Assembly: GCA_964467005.1 (NCBI GenBank)
Contig: CAYXPI010000165.1
Span: forward strand, 1-8,164
Reading direction: 5' to 3'
DNA: 8,164 nucleotides
Origin: Thermohalobaculum sp964467005
GTDB lineage: Bacteria > Pseudomonadota > Alphaproteobacteria > Rhodobacterales > Rhodobacteraceae
Shown one piece after another: positions 1 through 6,684 of the stretch. The first letter of the stretch is position 1; the number at the start of each line of letters is the position of its first letter. A model generated the notes under the pieces. It did not search any database, was not told where the DNA came from, and saw only the letters and a list, made by a program, of their open reading frames with translations. The translations under genes were made by a program, and so were the position numbers.

Positions 1-587
<587 letters not shown>

Positions 588-610
588 CCAACCGCCCGGC
601 CGATCACATC

Positions 611-639
611 TGAGGGCCGCCCCCACGGGCGGCCTTTGT
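611..639 (+). terminator. Rho-independent terminator after tuf
   Basis: A perfect 8-bp stem, GGCCGCCC (615-622) with GGGCGGCC (627-634), closes a 4-nt loop (CCAC) and is followed by TTTGT. Weaker pairs (G-U, A-T) extend the stem outward to about 611-638. It starts about 27 nt after the tuf stop codon and should end that transcript before the lipoprotein gene at 671. The short, impure T-run is usual for GC-rich genomes. Confidence 0.85.
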
Positions 640-670
640 CGCGCGCCGCCGAGCGGGTAGTCTCAAACCC

Positions 671-1168
671 ATGCGCGCGCTTTGTCTCCTCCTCGCTCTC
701 GGCGGCTGCGTCCTCTCTCCCGAGAGGGTGGGGTTCGACCGGCTCGCCGTCGGCGATGCGCGGGCCGGCGGCGTCTTCACACCGGGCGGCTGGAGCTTGA
801 GCGTGGCGGCCGGGCTTCGAGAGATCGACGGGCGCCTCGCGGTTTGCGGCGCCTGGACCGGCGACGGCTTTCACGCGCGGCAGTTCGCGCACACGGTCCT
901 CGGCGCCGGCAGCGTCTTTGTGGGCGGCCGGAGGGTGCAGAACAATCTCGTTTTTCTTTCGGAAGTGCGCGACGTGCCGCTCGCCCCCGGAACCTCGGCC
1001 GCCTGCGCGGCCACCGGAGAGCCCTGGCAGGCGGCCGTGGCCGCCGCCCCCGTGGTGATCCGCCTGCCCCGCATCGTGGTCGAGAGCGATTGCGACGGCT
1101 TCGGCTCCTGCGACGTCACGCGCTTTCGGCAGGTGCCTCTGGCGCGGGGCCCGGCAGCGCCTCGGTGA
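671..1168 (+). CDS. Putative small lipoprotein of unknown function
   Basis: A 165-residue protein I do not recognise. The N-terminus MRALCLLLALGGC has one Arg, a short hydrophobic core and a lipobox-like LGGC, so Cys13 would be the lipidated residue and the mature protein would be anchored on the periplasmic face of a membrane. The rest is soluble with no further membrane helix. Cysteines at about 59, 112, 141 and 147 could form two disulfides; the last two sit in SDCDGFGSC. The protein has a coherent composition (GxW, GRLAVCGAW, VFVGGRRV) and strongly GC-biased third codon positions, which argue for a real gene. No convincing Shine-Dalgarno precedes the ATG; it was chosen because it gives the signal peptide. 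The last 53 bp overlap the 3' end of the opposing YbdK-type gene. Probably a single-gene transcript, separated from tuf by a terminator. Confidence 0.7.
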   Translation: MRALCLLLALGGCVLSPERVGFDRLAVGDARAGGVFTPGGWSLSVAAGLREIDGRLAVCGAWTGDGFHARQFAHTVLGAGSVFVGGRRVQNNLVFLSEVRDVPLAPGTSAACAATGEPWQAAVAAAPVVIRLPRIVVESDCDGFGSCDVTRFRQVPLARGPAAPR

Positions 1169-2285
1169 ACTCTGCGATCAAGAGGTCGACCACCGCCGTC
1201 AGCGCCTCCTCCGCGCTGGCCCCGGCCTCCCGCGCCTTGGTGAAGGTGGCGCGCTGGCGCACCGCGGAGCTGCCGCGTTCGACGATGCGCCGGGCATGAA
1301 GAAGCTCGCGCCGGCAGCCGAGCCCCTCCGCATCCGCGCCCACGAGGTCGATGATCTCCTCCAAGAGGTCCGACACCGGCGCGAGCGTCGCCTGCCCGTG
1401 ATCCACCAGCCGGCCCGTGCAGCCGTAGCGTTGGGCGCGCCAGCGGTTCTCGTTGATCAGCGTCGCGGGGTAGATCCGCCAGCGCTGGTTCCGCGCCCGG
1501 AGCCGGAAGAGGAAGGCGAGCGTCGCCTGAAAGAGGGCCGCGACCGTCGCCGCGTCGTCGATGCGCGCGCAGACATCGGTCACTCTCTGCTCGAGGGTCG
1601 GGAACTTGTCCGAGGGGCGGATGTCCCACCAGATCTTGGTCGCGTCCTCCACGCAGCCCGCCATGACGAGATGGTCCACCATGCGGCGATACTCGGCATG
1701 GCTCGTCAGCCGGTCCGGCAGCCCGGTGCGGGGCAGCGCGTCGAAGACGCTCAGGCGGTAGCTCGCGAGCCCCGTGTCCTCCCCCTCCCAATAGGGCGAT
1801 GAGCAGGAAAGCGCGAGCATATGGGGCAGGAAATAGGCGACCTGGTTCATGAGGTCGATCCGGAGATCCGGGTCCTCCACCCCCACATGCACATGGCAGC
1901 CGCAGATCAGCATGCGCCGCACGGTGAGGCCGAGATCGTCGTGCAGCGCGTCGTAGCGGGGCTTGCGGGTGTGCGTCTGCTGGCGCCACTTGGCGAAGGG
2001 GTGGGTGGAGGCGGCGATGGCGGCGTAACCATGGGCCTCCGCGCTCTCGGCGACGGCGCGGCGGAGGGCGCCCAGATCCGCCACCGCCGCGGGCACCGAG
2101 CGATGCGGCTTGGTGCCGACCTCCACCTGGCATTGGAGATACTCGCCGGTCACCTGGTCGCCCATGCGCGCGGCCAAAGCCTCTCGAAACTCCGGCGCAG
2201 GCTCGGTCACGAGGTCCCGGCTCTCCCGATCGACGACGAGATACTCCTCCTCGATCCCGATGGTGAAGCTCGGCCGCTCGATCAT
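1116..2285 (-). CDS. ybdK: YbdK-family carboxylate-amine ligase (glutamate-cysteine ligase type 2 fold)
   Basis: A 389-residue cytoplasmic ATP-dependent ligase of the GCS2 family, which joins a carboxylate (typically glutamate gamma-carboxyl) to an amine. E. coli YbdK of this family has only weak glutamate-cysteine ligase activity, and the true substrate here is unknown. Visible motifs in order: GIEEEY (10-15, the family signature with acidic metal/ATP ligands), ICGCHVHVG (127-135), SSPYWEGEDTGLASYR (162-177), IWWDIRPS (218-225), EQRVTDVC (232-239) and NENRWRAQRYG (278-288). Length is close to the usual about 370; the excess is a Pro/Ala-rich tail (GPAPEAPAESA), encoded in the overlap with the convergent lipoprotein gene. 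The ATG at 2283-2285 is preceded by AGGGAG (complement of 2293-2298) at 7-nt spacing. It is transcribed divergently from the ThDP enzyme. The family call is very secure; the physiological role is not. Confidence 0.93.
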   Translation of the reverse strand: MIERPSFTIGIEEEYLVVDRESRDLVTEPAPEFREALAARMGDQVTGEYLQCQVEVGTKPHRSVPAAVADLGALRRAVAESAEAHGYAAIAASTHPFAKWRQQTHTRKPRYDALHDDLGLTVRRMLICGCHVHVGVEDPDLRIDLMNQVAYFLPHMLALSCSSPYWEGEDTGLASYRLSVFDALPRTGLPDRLTSHAEYRRMVDHLVMAGCVEDATKIWWDIRPSDKFPTLEQRVTDVCARIDDAATVAALFQATLAFLFRLRARNQRWRIYPATLINENRWRAQRYGCTGRLVDHGQATLAPVSDLLEEIIDLVGADAEGLGCRRELLHARRIVERGSSAVRQRATFTKAREAGASAEEALTAVVDLLIAEFTEALPGPAPEAPAESA

Positions 2286-2310
2286 GCGCGCTCTCCCTGC
2301 CTATGGGCAA

Positions 2311-2339
2311 ATCCTGGCGTTCGGCGCGGCGCGGGTCAA
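2311..2339 (-). promoter_or_regulatory. Candidate promoter for the YbdK-type ligase
   Basis: Read on the minus strand, TTGACC (complement of 2334-2339) is followed after 17 bp by CAGGAT (complement of 2311-2316). The -35 matches 5 of 6 consensus bases. The -10 matches only 3 of 6 but keeps the important A2 and T6. Transcription would begin near 2304, giving a leader of about 20 nt that contains the AGGGAG ribosome site. Sigma-70-like matches are common by chance, so this is a candidate only. Confidence 0.35.
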
Positions 2340-2352
2340 TTGCCACTGGCAA
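2340..2352. promoter_or_regulatory. Perfect 13-bp palindrome, candidate operator
   Basis: TTGCCA (2340-2345), one central C (2346), then TGGCAA (2347-2352) form a perfect inverted repeat with no mismatch in either arm. It lies in the divergent intergenic region, directly against the candidate -35 of the ligase gene (2334-2339) and about 27 bp upstream of the candidate -35 of the ThDP enzyme gene. That position suits a dimeric regulator controlling one or both genes. No regulator gene is in the window, so the binder is unknown. Confidence 0.35.
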
Positions 2353-2378
2353 CCTCTCTTCAGACCCCTTAACTCCGG

Positions 2379-2407
2379 TTGACAGCCCGCGCGCCGTCAT
2401 GGCGAAC
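2379..2407 (+). promoter_or_regulatory. Candidate promoter (-35 element) for the ThDP enzyme gene
   Basis: A perfect TTGACA occurs at 2379-2384. At 17-bp spacing the -10 position (2402-2407) reads GCGAAC, a poor match, so only the -35 half is persuasive. The region is otherwise GC-rich, which makes TTGACA somewhat less likely by chance. A start near 2414 would leave a leader of about 20 nt carrying the GGGAGG ribosome site. Confidence 0.3.
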
Positions 2408-2433
2408 TGACACAAAAAGGCTTCGGGAGGACC

Positions 2434-4110
2434 ATGATCCGCAGCGGCGCTGAGACACTCGTGGAGGCTCTTGCGGCCCAGGGGGTGCGCACCGTGTTCG
2501 GCGTGCCGGGCGAGAGCTATCTGGCCGTCCTCGACGCGCTCCACGACAGCGAGATCCGCTTCGTCCTCGGCCGTCAGGAGGGCGGGGTGGCGTTCATGGC
2601 CGAGGCCTGGGGCAAGCTCACGGGGCAGCCGGGCATCGCTTTCGTCACTCGGGGGCCAGGGGCCACCAACGCCTCGATCGGCGTGCACACCGCGCGGCAG
2701 AACTCGACGCCGATGATCCTCTTCGTCGGCCAGATCGAGACGGGCATGCGCGGCCGCGAGGCGTTTCAGGAGATCGACTACGGCGCCTATTTCGGCACGG
2801 TCGCGAAATGGGTGGTGGAGATCGACACGGCGGACCGTGTGCCCGAGCTCGTGGCCCGCGCCTTCCACACGGCGTTGGCGGGGCGTCCGGGCCCCGTGGT
2901 CGTCGCGCTGCCGGAGGACATGCTGGTCGCGGCGACCGACGCGCCGGTGCACCGCGCGCCCATCGCGCCGGCCTGGCCTGGTCTCGACCCGGAGGGCTTC
3001 GCCGCCGCCGCGGCGCGGCTCGCCGCGGCCGAGCGCCCGGTGTGCTTTCTCGGCGGCGGCGGCTGGGACGTGGCCGGCCGGCGTGGCCGACGCGCGCTTG
3101 CGGCCTTCGAGCGCTTCGCGACCGAGGCGCAGCTCCCCGTCGTCGTGGGATTCCGCGACCAGGACCTCTTCGACAACACGGCAGACCCTTATGTGGGCGA
3201 TGCGGGCTTCGGCATGGCGCCCCATGTGCGCGACGTGCTGGCCAGAGCCGACCTCCTTCTCGCCGTCAACATCCGCTTCGGCGAAACCGCGACCGACGGG
3301 TACACTCTCTTCGATCTGCCGACGCCCGAGCCCACGCTCGTGCATGTCCACCCGTCGGACGCCGAGCTCGGCAAGGTCTACCAGACCCCCTTCGCGCTCC
3401 ACGCCTCGCCCGCGGCCTTCCTCTCGGCGCTGTCGGAGACCGACCCCGCCCATCCCCGGAGCCGCCGCGCCTGGGCGACCGACGCGCGCCTCGGCTACCG
3501 CAAGAGCTTCGATCTGCCGCCGCAGCCCGGGCGCCTCGACATGGGCCGGGTGATGGCGCATCTGCGCCGCGCGCTGCCCTCGGACGCCATCGTCACCTGC
3601 GGGGCGGGGAACTTCGCGATCTGGCCCGGGCGGCTCCTCGAATACGGCCGGGGCCACCGGCTCCTTGGCCCTCAATCGGGCGCCATGGGCGCGGGGCTCC
3701 CCGCGGCGGTCGCGGCCAAGATCGCAGCGCCCGAGCGCATGGTGGTGTGCTTCACCGGCGACGGCGACCTCCAGATGACGATGCAGGAGCTCGGCACCGC
3801 GATGCAGGCCGGCGCGCAGCCCATCGTCCTCGTCCTCAACAACGGCACCTACGGCACCATCCGCATGCATCAGGAGCGCGCCTATCCCGGCCGCGTCTCG
3901 GGCACCGACCTCGAAAACCCGGACTTCGTGGCGATCGCCGGGGCCTATGGCATGCATGGCGAGCGGGTGGAGACGGCGGAGGGCTTCGCTGAGGCTTTCG
4001 CGCGCGCTCAGGCCTCCAACACGGGCGCGCTCCTCGAGCTCATGATCGACAAAGAGGCGCTGACACCCAGGCGCACCCTTTCGCAGATCCGCCAGGCTGC
4101 GATGGTCTGA
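2434..4110 (+). CDS. Thiamine-diphosphate-dependent enzyme, acetolactate synthase large-subunit-like
   Basis: A 558-residue cytoplasmic enzyme with the three-domain ThDP architecture of acetolactate synthases, oxo-acid decarboxylases and related carboligases. The N-terminal Pyr domain (about 1-170) has VFGVPGES (21-28), the catalytic-type Glu49 in GRQEGG, VTRGPGATNA (71-80) and RPGPVVVALPEDM (151-163). The central domain (about 185-335) has the PVCFLGGGGW segment. The C-terminal PP domain carries the diphosphate/Mg motif GDGD (442-445) ending at NN (469-470). After NN it reads GTYGTIRMHQER, not the LGMVRQWQ-type segment of biosynthetic AHAS, and no regulatory small subunit (ilvH-like) follows, so I would not call it ilvB. 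The reaction is unassigned: a decarboxylase or carboligase on a 2-oxo acid is the best inference. GGGAGG (2425-2430) precedes the ATG at a rather short 3-nt spacing; the start fits the family N-terminus. Confidence 0.92.
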   Translation: MIRSGAETLVEALAAQGVRTVFGVPGESYLAVLDALHDSEIRFVLGRQEGGVAFMAEAWGKLTGQPGIAFVTRGPGATNASIGVHTARQNSTPMILFVGQIETGMRGREAFQEIDYGAYFGTVAKWVVEIDTADRVPELVARAFHTALAGRPGPVVVALPEDMLVAATDAPVHRAPIAPAWPGLDPEGFAAAAARLAAAERPVCFLGGGGWDVAGRRGRRALAAFERFATEAQLPVVVGFRDQDLFDNTADPYVGDAGFGMAPHVRDVLARADLLLAVNIRFGETATDGYTLFDLPTPEPTLVHVHPSDAELGKVYQTPFALHASPAAFLSALSETDPAHPRSRRAWATDARLGYRKSFDLPPQPGRLDMGRVMAHLRRALPSDAIVTCGAGNFAIWPGRLLEYGRGHRLLGPQSGAMGAGLPAAVAAKIAAPERMVVCFTGDGDLQMTMQELGTAMQAGAQPIVLVLNNGTYGTIRMHQERAYPGRVSGTDLENPDFVAIAGAYGMHGERVETAEGFAEAFARAQASNTGALLELMIDKEALTPRRTLSQIRQAAMV

Positions 4111-4130
4111 CCCGGGCAGGGCCGCCCCGG

Positions 4131-4754
4131 TCAGCGGCCGAAGAGGCGGCGGAAGAAGCCCGAGATGCCGGTGTAGTGGCCCGAGACCTTGTCGGTCGCG
4201 TCGTCCCATTGCTGGTCGATCGCATCCACCAGGGGGTCCACATGACGGCCATAGAGCACGATCACATAGCGGCGGATCACCAGGAACCCGATCACGAGCA
4301 CCGCAATGATGGTGCCGTTGAACCAGGGGTAGAAGGTCTCGTCCGCGCTTTCCGCCTCGCGCAGATCCACGACATTGGGAAACATCGAGGCCATTTTCAC
4401 TCGCCAGCCGTAATGGGTGAGCACCACCCAGCGCGGGTCCGCCTCGGTCGACTGCCAGTTCGCGGCGCGGGACTGGATGTTCTGCGTCTCCCATTTGAAA
4501 TAGGGTGGCCAGCCGAAATCCGTGTCCTCGTTGCGGAACTCGCGGGTGGTGCCGTCTGGCTCGGCGGCGTAGATGAAGCTCACATCGCGGGTCTCGGTGC
4601 GGGAGCTGCCCGTGGCGGTCTCCACCACCGTGTCCATGCGCTTGGTGTCGATCCCGGTGATCCGGACAACCTCGCGCTTGGGCAGGCTGTAGTGCAGGAG
4701 CGCCGCCACCGCGAGGAGGAGGACGGCGTACAGGGTCCATTTGACGGCGGTCAT
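4131..4754 (-). CDS. DUF1523-family membrane protein
   Basis: A 207-residue protein that I recognise as a DUF1523-type protein of alphaproteobacteria; its function is not known. It has two hydrophobic helices, about 5-22 (LYAVLLLAVAALLHY) and 147-167 (GTIIAVLVIGFLVIRRYVI). Between them lies a soluble domain of about 120 residues with the family-like segments TRDVSFI (55-61), RNEDTDFGWPPYFK (74-87), WVVLTHYGWR (109-118) and FPNVV (125-129). The predicted topology has this domain in the periplasm and both termini in the cytoplasm. The C-terminal tail (168-207) is amphipathic and ends in basic FFRRLFGR. The ATG at 4752-4754 has GGAGAG (complement of 4759-4764) 4 nt upstream. It is the last gene of the minus-strand block, 16 nt after the small membrane protein, and faces the ThDP gene tail-to-tail across 20 nt. 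The family call is fairly secure. Confidence 0.88.
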   Translation of the reverse strand: MTAVKWTLYAVLLLAVAALLHYSLPKREVVRITGIDTKRMDTVVETATGSSRTETRDVSFIYAAEPDGTTREFRNEDTDFGWPPYFKWETQNIQSRAANWQSTEADPRWVVLTHYGWRVKMASMFPNVVDLREAESADETFYPWFNGTIIAVLVIGFLVIRRYVIVLYGRHVDPLVDAIDQQWDDATDKVSGHYTGISGFFRRLFGR

Positions 4755-4770
4755 CCGGCTCTCCGCGCGA

Positions 4771-5040
4771 TCAGGTGAGTTGGGCGATCCCGAGCAGGAT
4801 CATACCGACGACGAGGGGCAACAGGAAGACGCCGTAGAGGAGCTTTTTCTCCCAGGAGCGCTCGTACTCCGCGAGGCCCTTGGCGACGTAATCCTCCCGC
4901 GAGAGGCCGGGGGCCGCGCCCGCGGCGTGCTCCTCCTCCAGCGAACGGCGCTTGTCCCAGCGCATATAGGCGCTCAGCCCCACATAGATCGCCGTGAGCA
5001 CCGCCACCACGAGGACCGCGCGCAAGACCGTCACACCCAT
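4771..5040 (-). CDS. Small two-helix membrane protein of unknown function
   Basis: An 89-residue protein I cannot assign to a named family. Helix 1 is about 4-24 (TVLRAVLVVAVLTAIYVGLS) and helix 2 about 67-86 (LLYGVFLLPLVVGMILLGIA). They are joined by a charged segment rich in Arg, Glu and Lys (RWDKRRSLEEEH, YERSWEKK), which the positive-inside rule places in the cytoplasm, so this is probably a hairpin protein. GGGAGG (complement of 5050-5055) lies 9 nt before the ATG at 5038-5040, a good ribosome site that supports a real gene despite its size. It sits 21 nt after the NAGPA-like gene and 16 nt before the DUF1523 gene; the tight link to DUF1523 suggests the two membrane proteins act together. 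A longer overlapping frame at 4751-5050 is a high-GC shadow without hydrophobic pattern. Confidence 0.75.
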   Translation of the reverse strand: MGVTVLRAVLVVAVLTAIYVGLSAYMRWDKRRSLEEEHAAGAAPGLSREDYVAKGLAEYERSWEKKLLYGVFLLPLVVGMILLGIAQLT

Positions 5041-5061
5041 GCTCCGACACCTCCCAGTCGC

Positions 5062-5832
5062 TTATTTAGGGCGTTGCGGGGCGCGGGGCGAGCGGTCCGG
5101 CCCCTGGAACACCAGGAGATTGGAGAGATGCGCGGGGTCGGCCCGCTCGAGGAGCCCGCAGCGGTGGGTCCGCCCCGCCTCCCAGCGCCAGCAATAGTCG
5201 TGCCCGCCCATATCCAGGTTGAGCGCCATGCGCGGGGCGTGGGCCGCGGCCAGGGCCACGCTCGCCTCGTGCAGCGTCATCGGTCCCGGGCTCTGCCACA
5301 CACCGAAGCCGGCCCCGTCCGTGAAGAGGATGCGGCGGCGGACACGGGGTGCGTCGGCCCGGGGGCGGACATCGACCCGACCGTCGACGATGAGAAGGTG
5401 GCTTTGGGCGACGCTCACGCCCGTGCGGGCGGCCTCCGCCGCGAAGCGGGCGCGGGTGGCGGGGTCTGTGAGGTCCTGATGCGGGCCGCCCAGCCGGGCC
5501 CGCTTCCGGTGTTGGATCTGAAGCCGGCCCGCGGGATCGACGGTCAGCACCCCGTCCATCCGCGCGAGGTTCGGGTTCACCACCCGGCCGCCCCAGACGA
5601 AGAGGCCGACGGGCTTGCGCGCGCCGCCGGCGCGCGGGTCGGTGGCGGTGTAGGCCCCGGTCATGGCCCAGAGGCTGCCGGACTCAGGGCCCGGCGGAGA
5701 GGCCTCCGGCAACAGGAGGAGCCGCGGGGCGAGCGGTGCGTGGCAGCTGTGGAGGAGCAGGGTCTCGGAGGCCGGGGGACAGGCGGCGGCGCTGCTCGCC
5801 AGCCAGGCGAGGGCCAGGGCCCAGCGGATCAT
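5062..5832 (-). CDS. Exported protein resembling phosphodiester glycosidase (NAGPA/DUF2233) family
   Basis: A 256-residue protein with an N-terminal signal sequence (MIRWALALAWLASSAAAC). Cleavage near SAAA|C would export it; the preceding residues are only a marginal lipobox. The body resembles NAGPA/DUF2233 proteins, whose human member removes GlcNAc from phosphodiester-linked sugars and whose bacterial members are mostly uncharacterised. Supporting segments are GLFVWGGRVVNPN (76-88), DGVLTVDPAGRL (93-104), SHLLIVDGRVDVRP (144-157), RRRILFTDGAGFGVWQS (165-181) and ALNLDMGGHDYC (203-214), where the last replaces the usual LDGGGS-type motif. Cysteines at 214 and 225 may pair. The ATG at 5830-5832 overlaps the TGA of the PotC-like permease as ATGA, implying coupled translation. 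The frame stays open much further upstream, but that part has no signal peptide and overlaps the permease. Family membership is from motif resemblance and is moderately sure; activity is unknown. Confidence 0.75.
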   Translation of the reverse strand: MIRWALALAWLASSAAACPPASETLLLHSCHAPLAPRLLLLPEASPPGPESGSLWAMTGAYTATDPRAGGARKPVGLFVWGGRVVNPNLARMDGVLTVDPAGRLQIQHRKRARLGGPHQDLTDPATRARFAAEAARTGVSVAQSHLLIVDGRVDVRPRADAPRVRRRILFTDGAGFGVWQSPGPMTLHEASVALAAAHAPRMALNLDMGGHDYCWRWEAGRTHRCGLLERADPAHLSNLLVFQGPDRSPRAPQRPK

Positions 5833-6680
5833 CCCGGAGACATGCCCCTCAGCCGCTCGGAGCGCCGACGGAGCATCTCGACGGTGACGAGGAGGAGGAT
5901 GGAGATCGTCACCATCACCGTGGCGACCGCCAGGATCGTGGGCGAGATCTGCTCGCGCAGGCCCGTGAACATCTGCCAGGGCAGGGTCTGCTGCTCTTGG
6001 CTGCCGAGGAAGAGGACGACGACCACCTCGTCGAACGAGGTGATGAAGGCGAAGAGCCCGCCCGAGACCACGCCCGGCACGATCAGCGGCATCTGCACCC
6101 GGAAGAAGGTGGTGACCGGATCCGCCCCCAGATTGGCCGCGGCCCGGGTCAGCGACTTGTCGAACCCCACCAGCGTCGCGGTGACGGTGATGATCACGAA
6201 GGGCGTGCCGAGGGCGGCATGGGCGAGGATCACGCCCACATAGGTGCCCTGGAGCCCGATGCGGCTGTAGAAGAAGTACATCCCCGCCGCCGAGATGATG
6301 AGCGGCACGATCATCGGCGAAATGAGGATGGCCATGATCGCGCCCCGGAAGGGCACTTTGCCCTGGCTGAGGCCGATGGCCGCCAAGGTGCCGAGCGTGA
6401 CCGAGATGAGCGTGGCGAGCGGCGCGATGGTGAGCGAGTTCCAGAGCGCGCGCTGCCAATCCGCCGAGCCGAAGAAGTCCTCGTAATGCCGGAGAGAGTA
6501 GGCCTCCGCCTCGAGGGCCAGCATCTCCGGCGTGAAGGTGAAGTACTCGCCCGAGTTGAAGCTGAGCGGGATGATCACCAGGATCGGGAAGATCAGGAAG
6601 AAGAAGATGAGACCGCAGAGCACGCGGAAGCTGTAGTACCAGACGCGCTCTCCGGTGGTGGCATAGATCGGCAAGGCCAT
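5829..6680 (-). CDS. ABC transporter inner-membrane permease, PotC-like
   Basis: A 283-residue permease of the binding-protein-dependent transport family, second of a PotB/PotC-type heteromeric pair for import of polyamine-like or other small cationic or opine-like compounds. Six hydrophobic helices can be placed at about 19-40, 82-104, 113-137, 144-170, 199-222 and 247-269. The cytoplasmic EAA loop that docks the ATPase reads RAAANLGADPVTTFFRVQMP (179-198), with the invariant Gly at 185. SFDEVVVVLFL (215-225) is typical of PotC-like subunits. Helix 1 is followed by a short periplasmic segment (about 41-80) of the usual size. The length is normal for the family. The start ATG (6678-6680) lies 4 nt after the stop of the PotB-like gene, so its ribosome site (GGGTGA) is inside that gene's end. 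The stop overlaps the next gene. The transport class is secure; the substrate is not readable from the sequence. Confidence 0.93.
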   Translation of the reverse strand: MALPIYATTGERVWYYSFRVLCGLIFFFLIFPILVIIPLSFNSGEYFTFTPEMLALEAEAYSLRHYEDFFGSADWQRALWNSLTIAPLATLISVTLGTLAAIGLSQGKVPFRGAIMAILISPMIVPLIISAAGMYFFYSRIGLQGTYVGVILAHAALGTPFVIITVTATLVGFDKSLTRAAANLGADPVTTFFRVQMPLIVPGVVSGGLFAFITSFDEVVVVLFLGSQEQQTLPWQMFTGLREQISPTILAVATVMVTISILLLVTVEMLRRRSERLRGMSPG

Positions 6681-6684
6681 GGGG

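Noticed and set aside
588..670. A tRNA gene after tuf, as in tuf/tRNA-Trp/secE arrangements
   Set aside because: The 83-nt gap is filled by a terminator and a short leader; no cloverleaf, T-loop sequence or CCA anticodon arm is visible.
4112..4130. Hairpin CCGGG...CCCGG between the convergent ThDP and DUF1523 genes as a bidirectional terminator
   Set aside because: The stem is only 5 bp with a 9-nt loop and neither strand has a T-run, so it is not strong enough to call, though the position would suit one.
871..4740. An open minus-strand frame of about 1,289 codons spanning several genes
   Set aside because: It runs antisense to the ThDP enzyme gene and out of frame through the ligase gene, with Arg/Ala/His/Gly-rich composition and no recognisable domain. 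In high-GC DNA the lack of AT-rich stop codons produces such shadows.
4741..6243. A plus-strand frame of 500 codons opposite the transporter operon tail
   Set aside because: Low-complexity His/Arg/Gly-rich translation, directly antisense to four well-supported genes; a GC shadow.
5833..6459. Possible N-terminal extension of the NAGPA-like protein
   Set aside because: The frame stays open upstream, but this part overlaps the PotC-like permease out of frame and is His/Arg/Gly-rich, whereas the Met at 5832 gives a clean signal peptide and an ATGA overlap.
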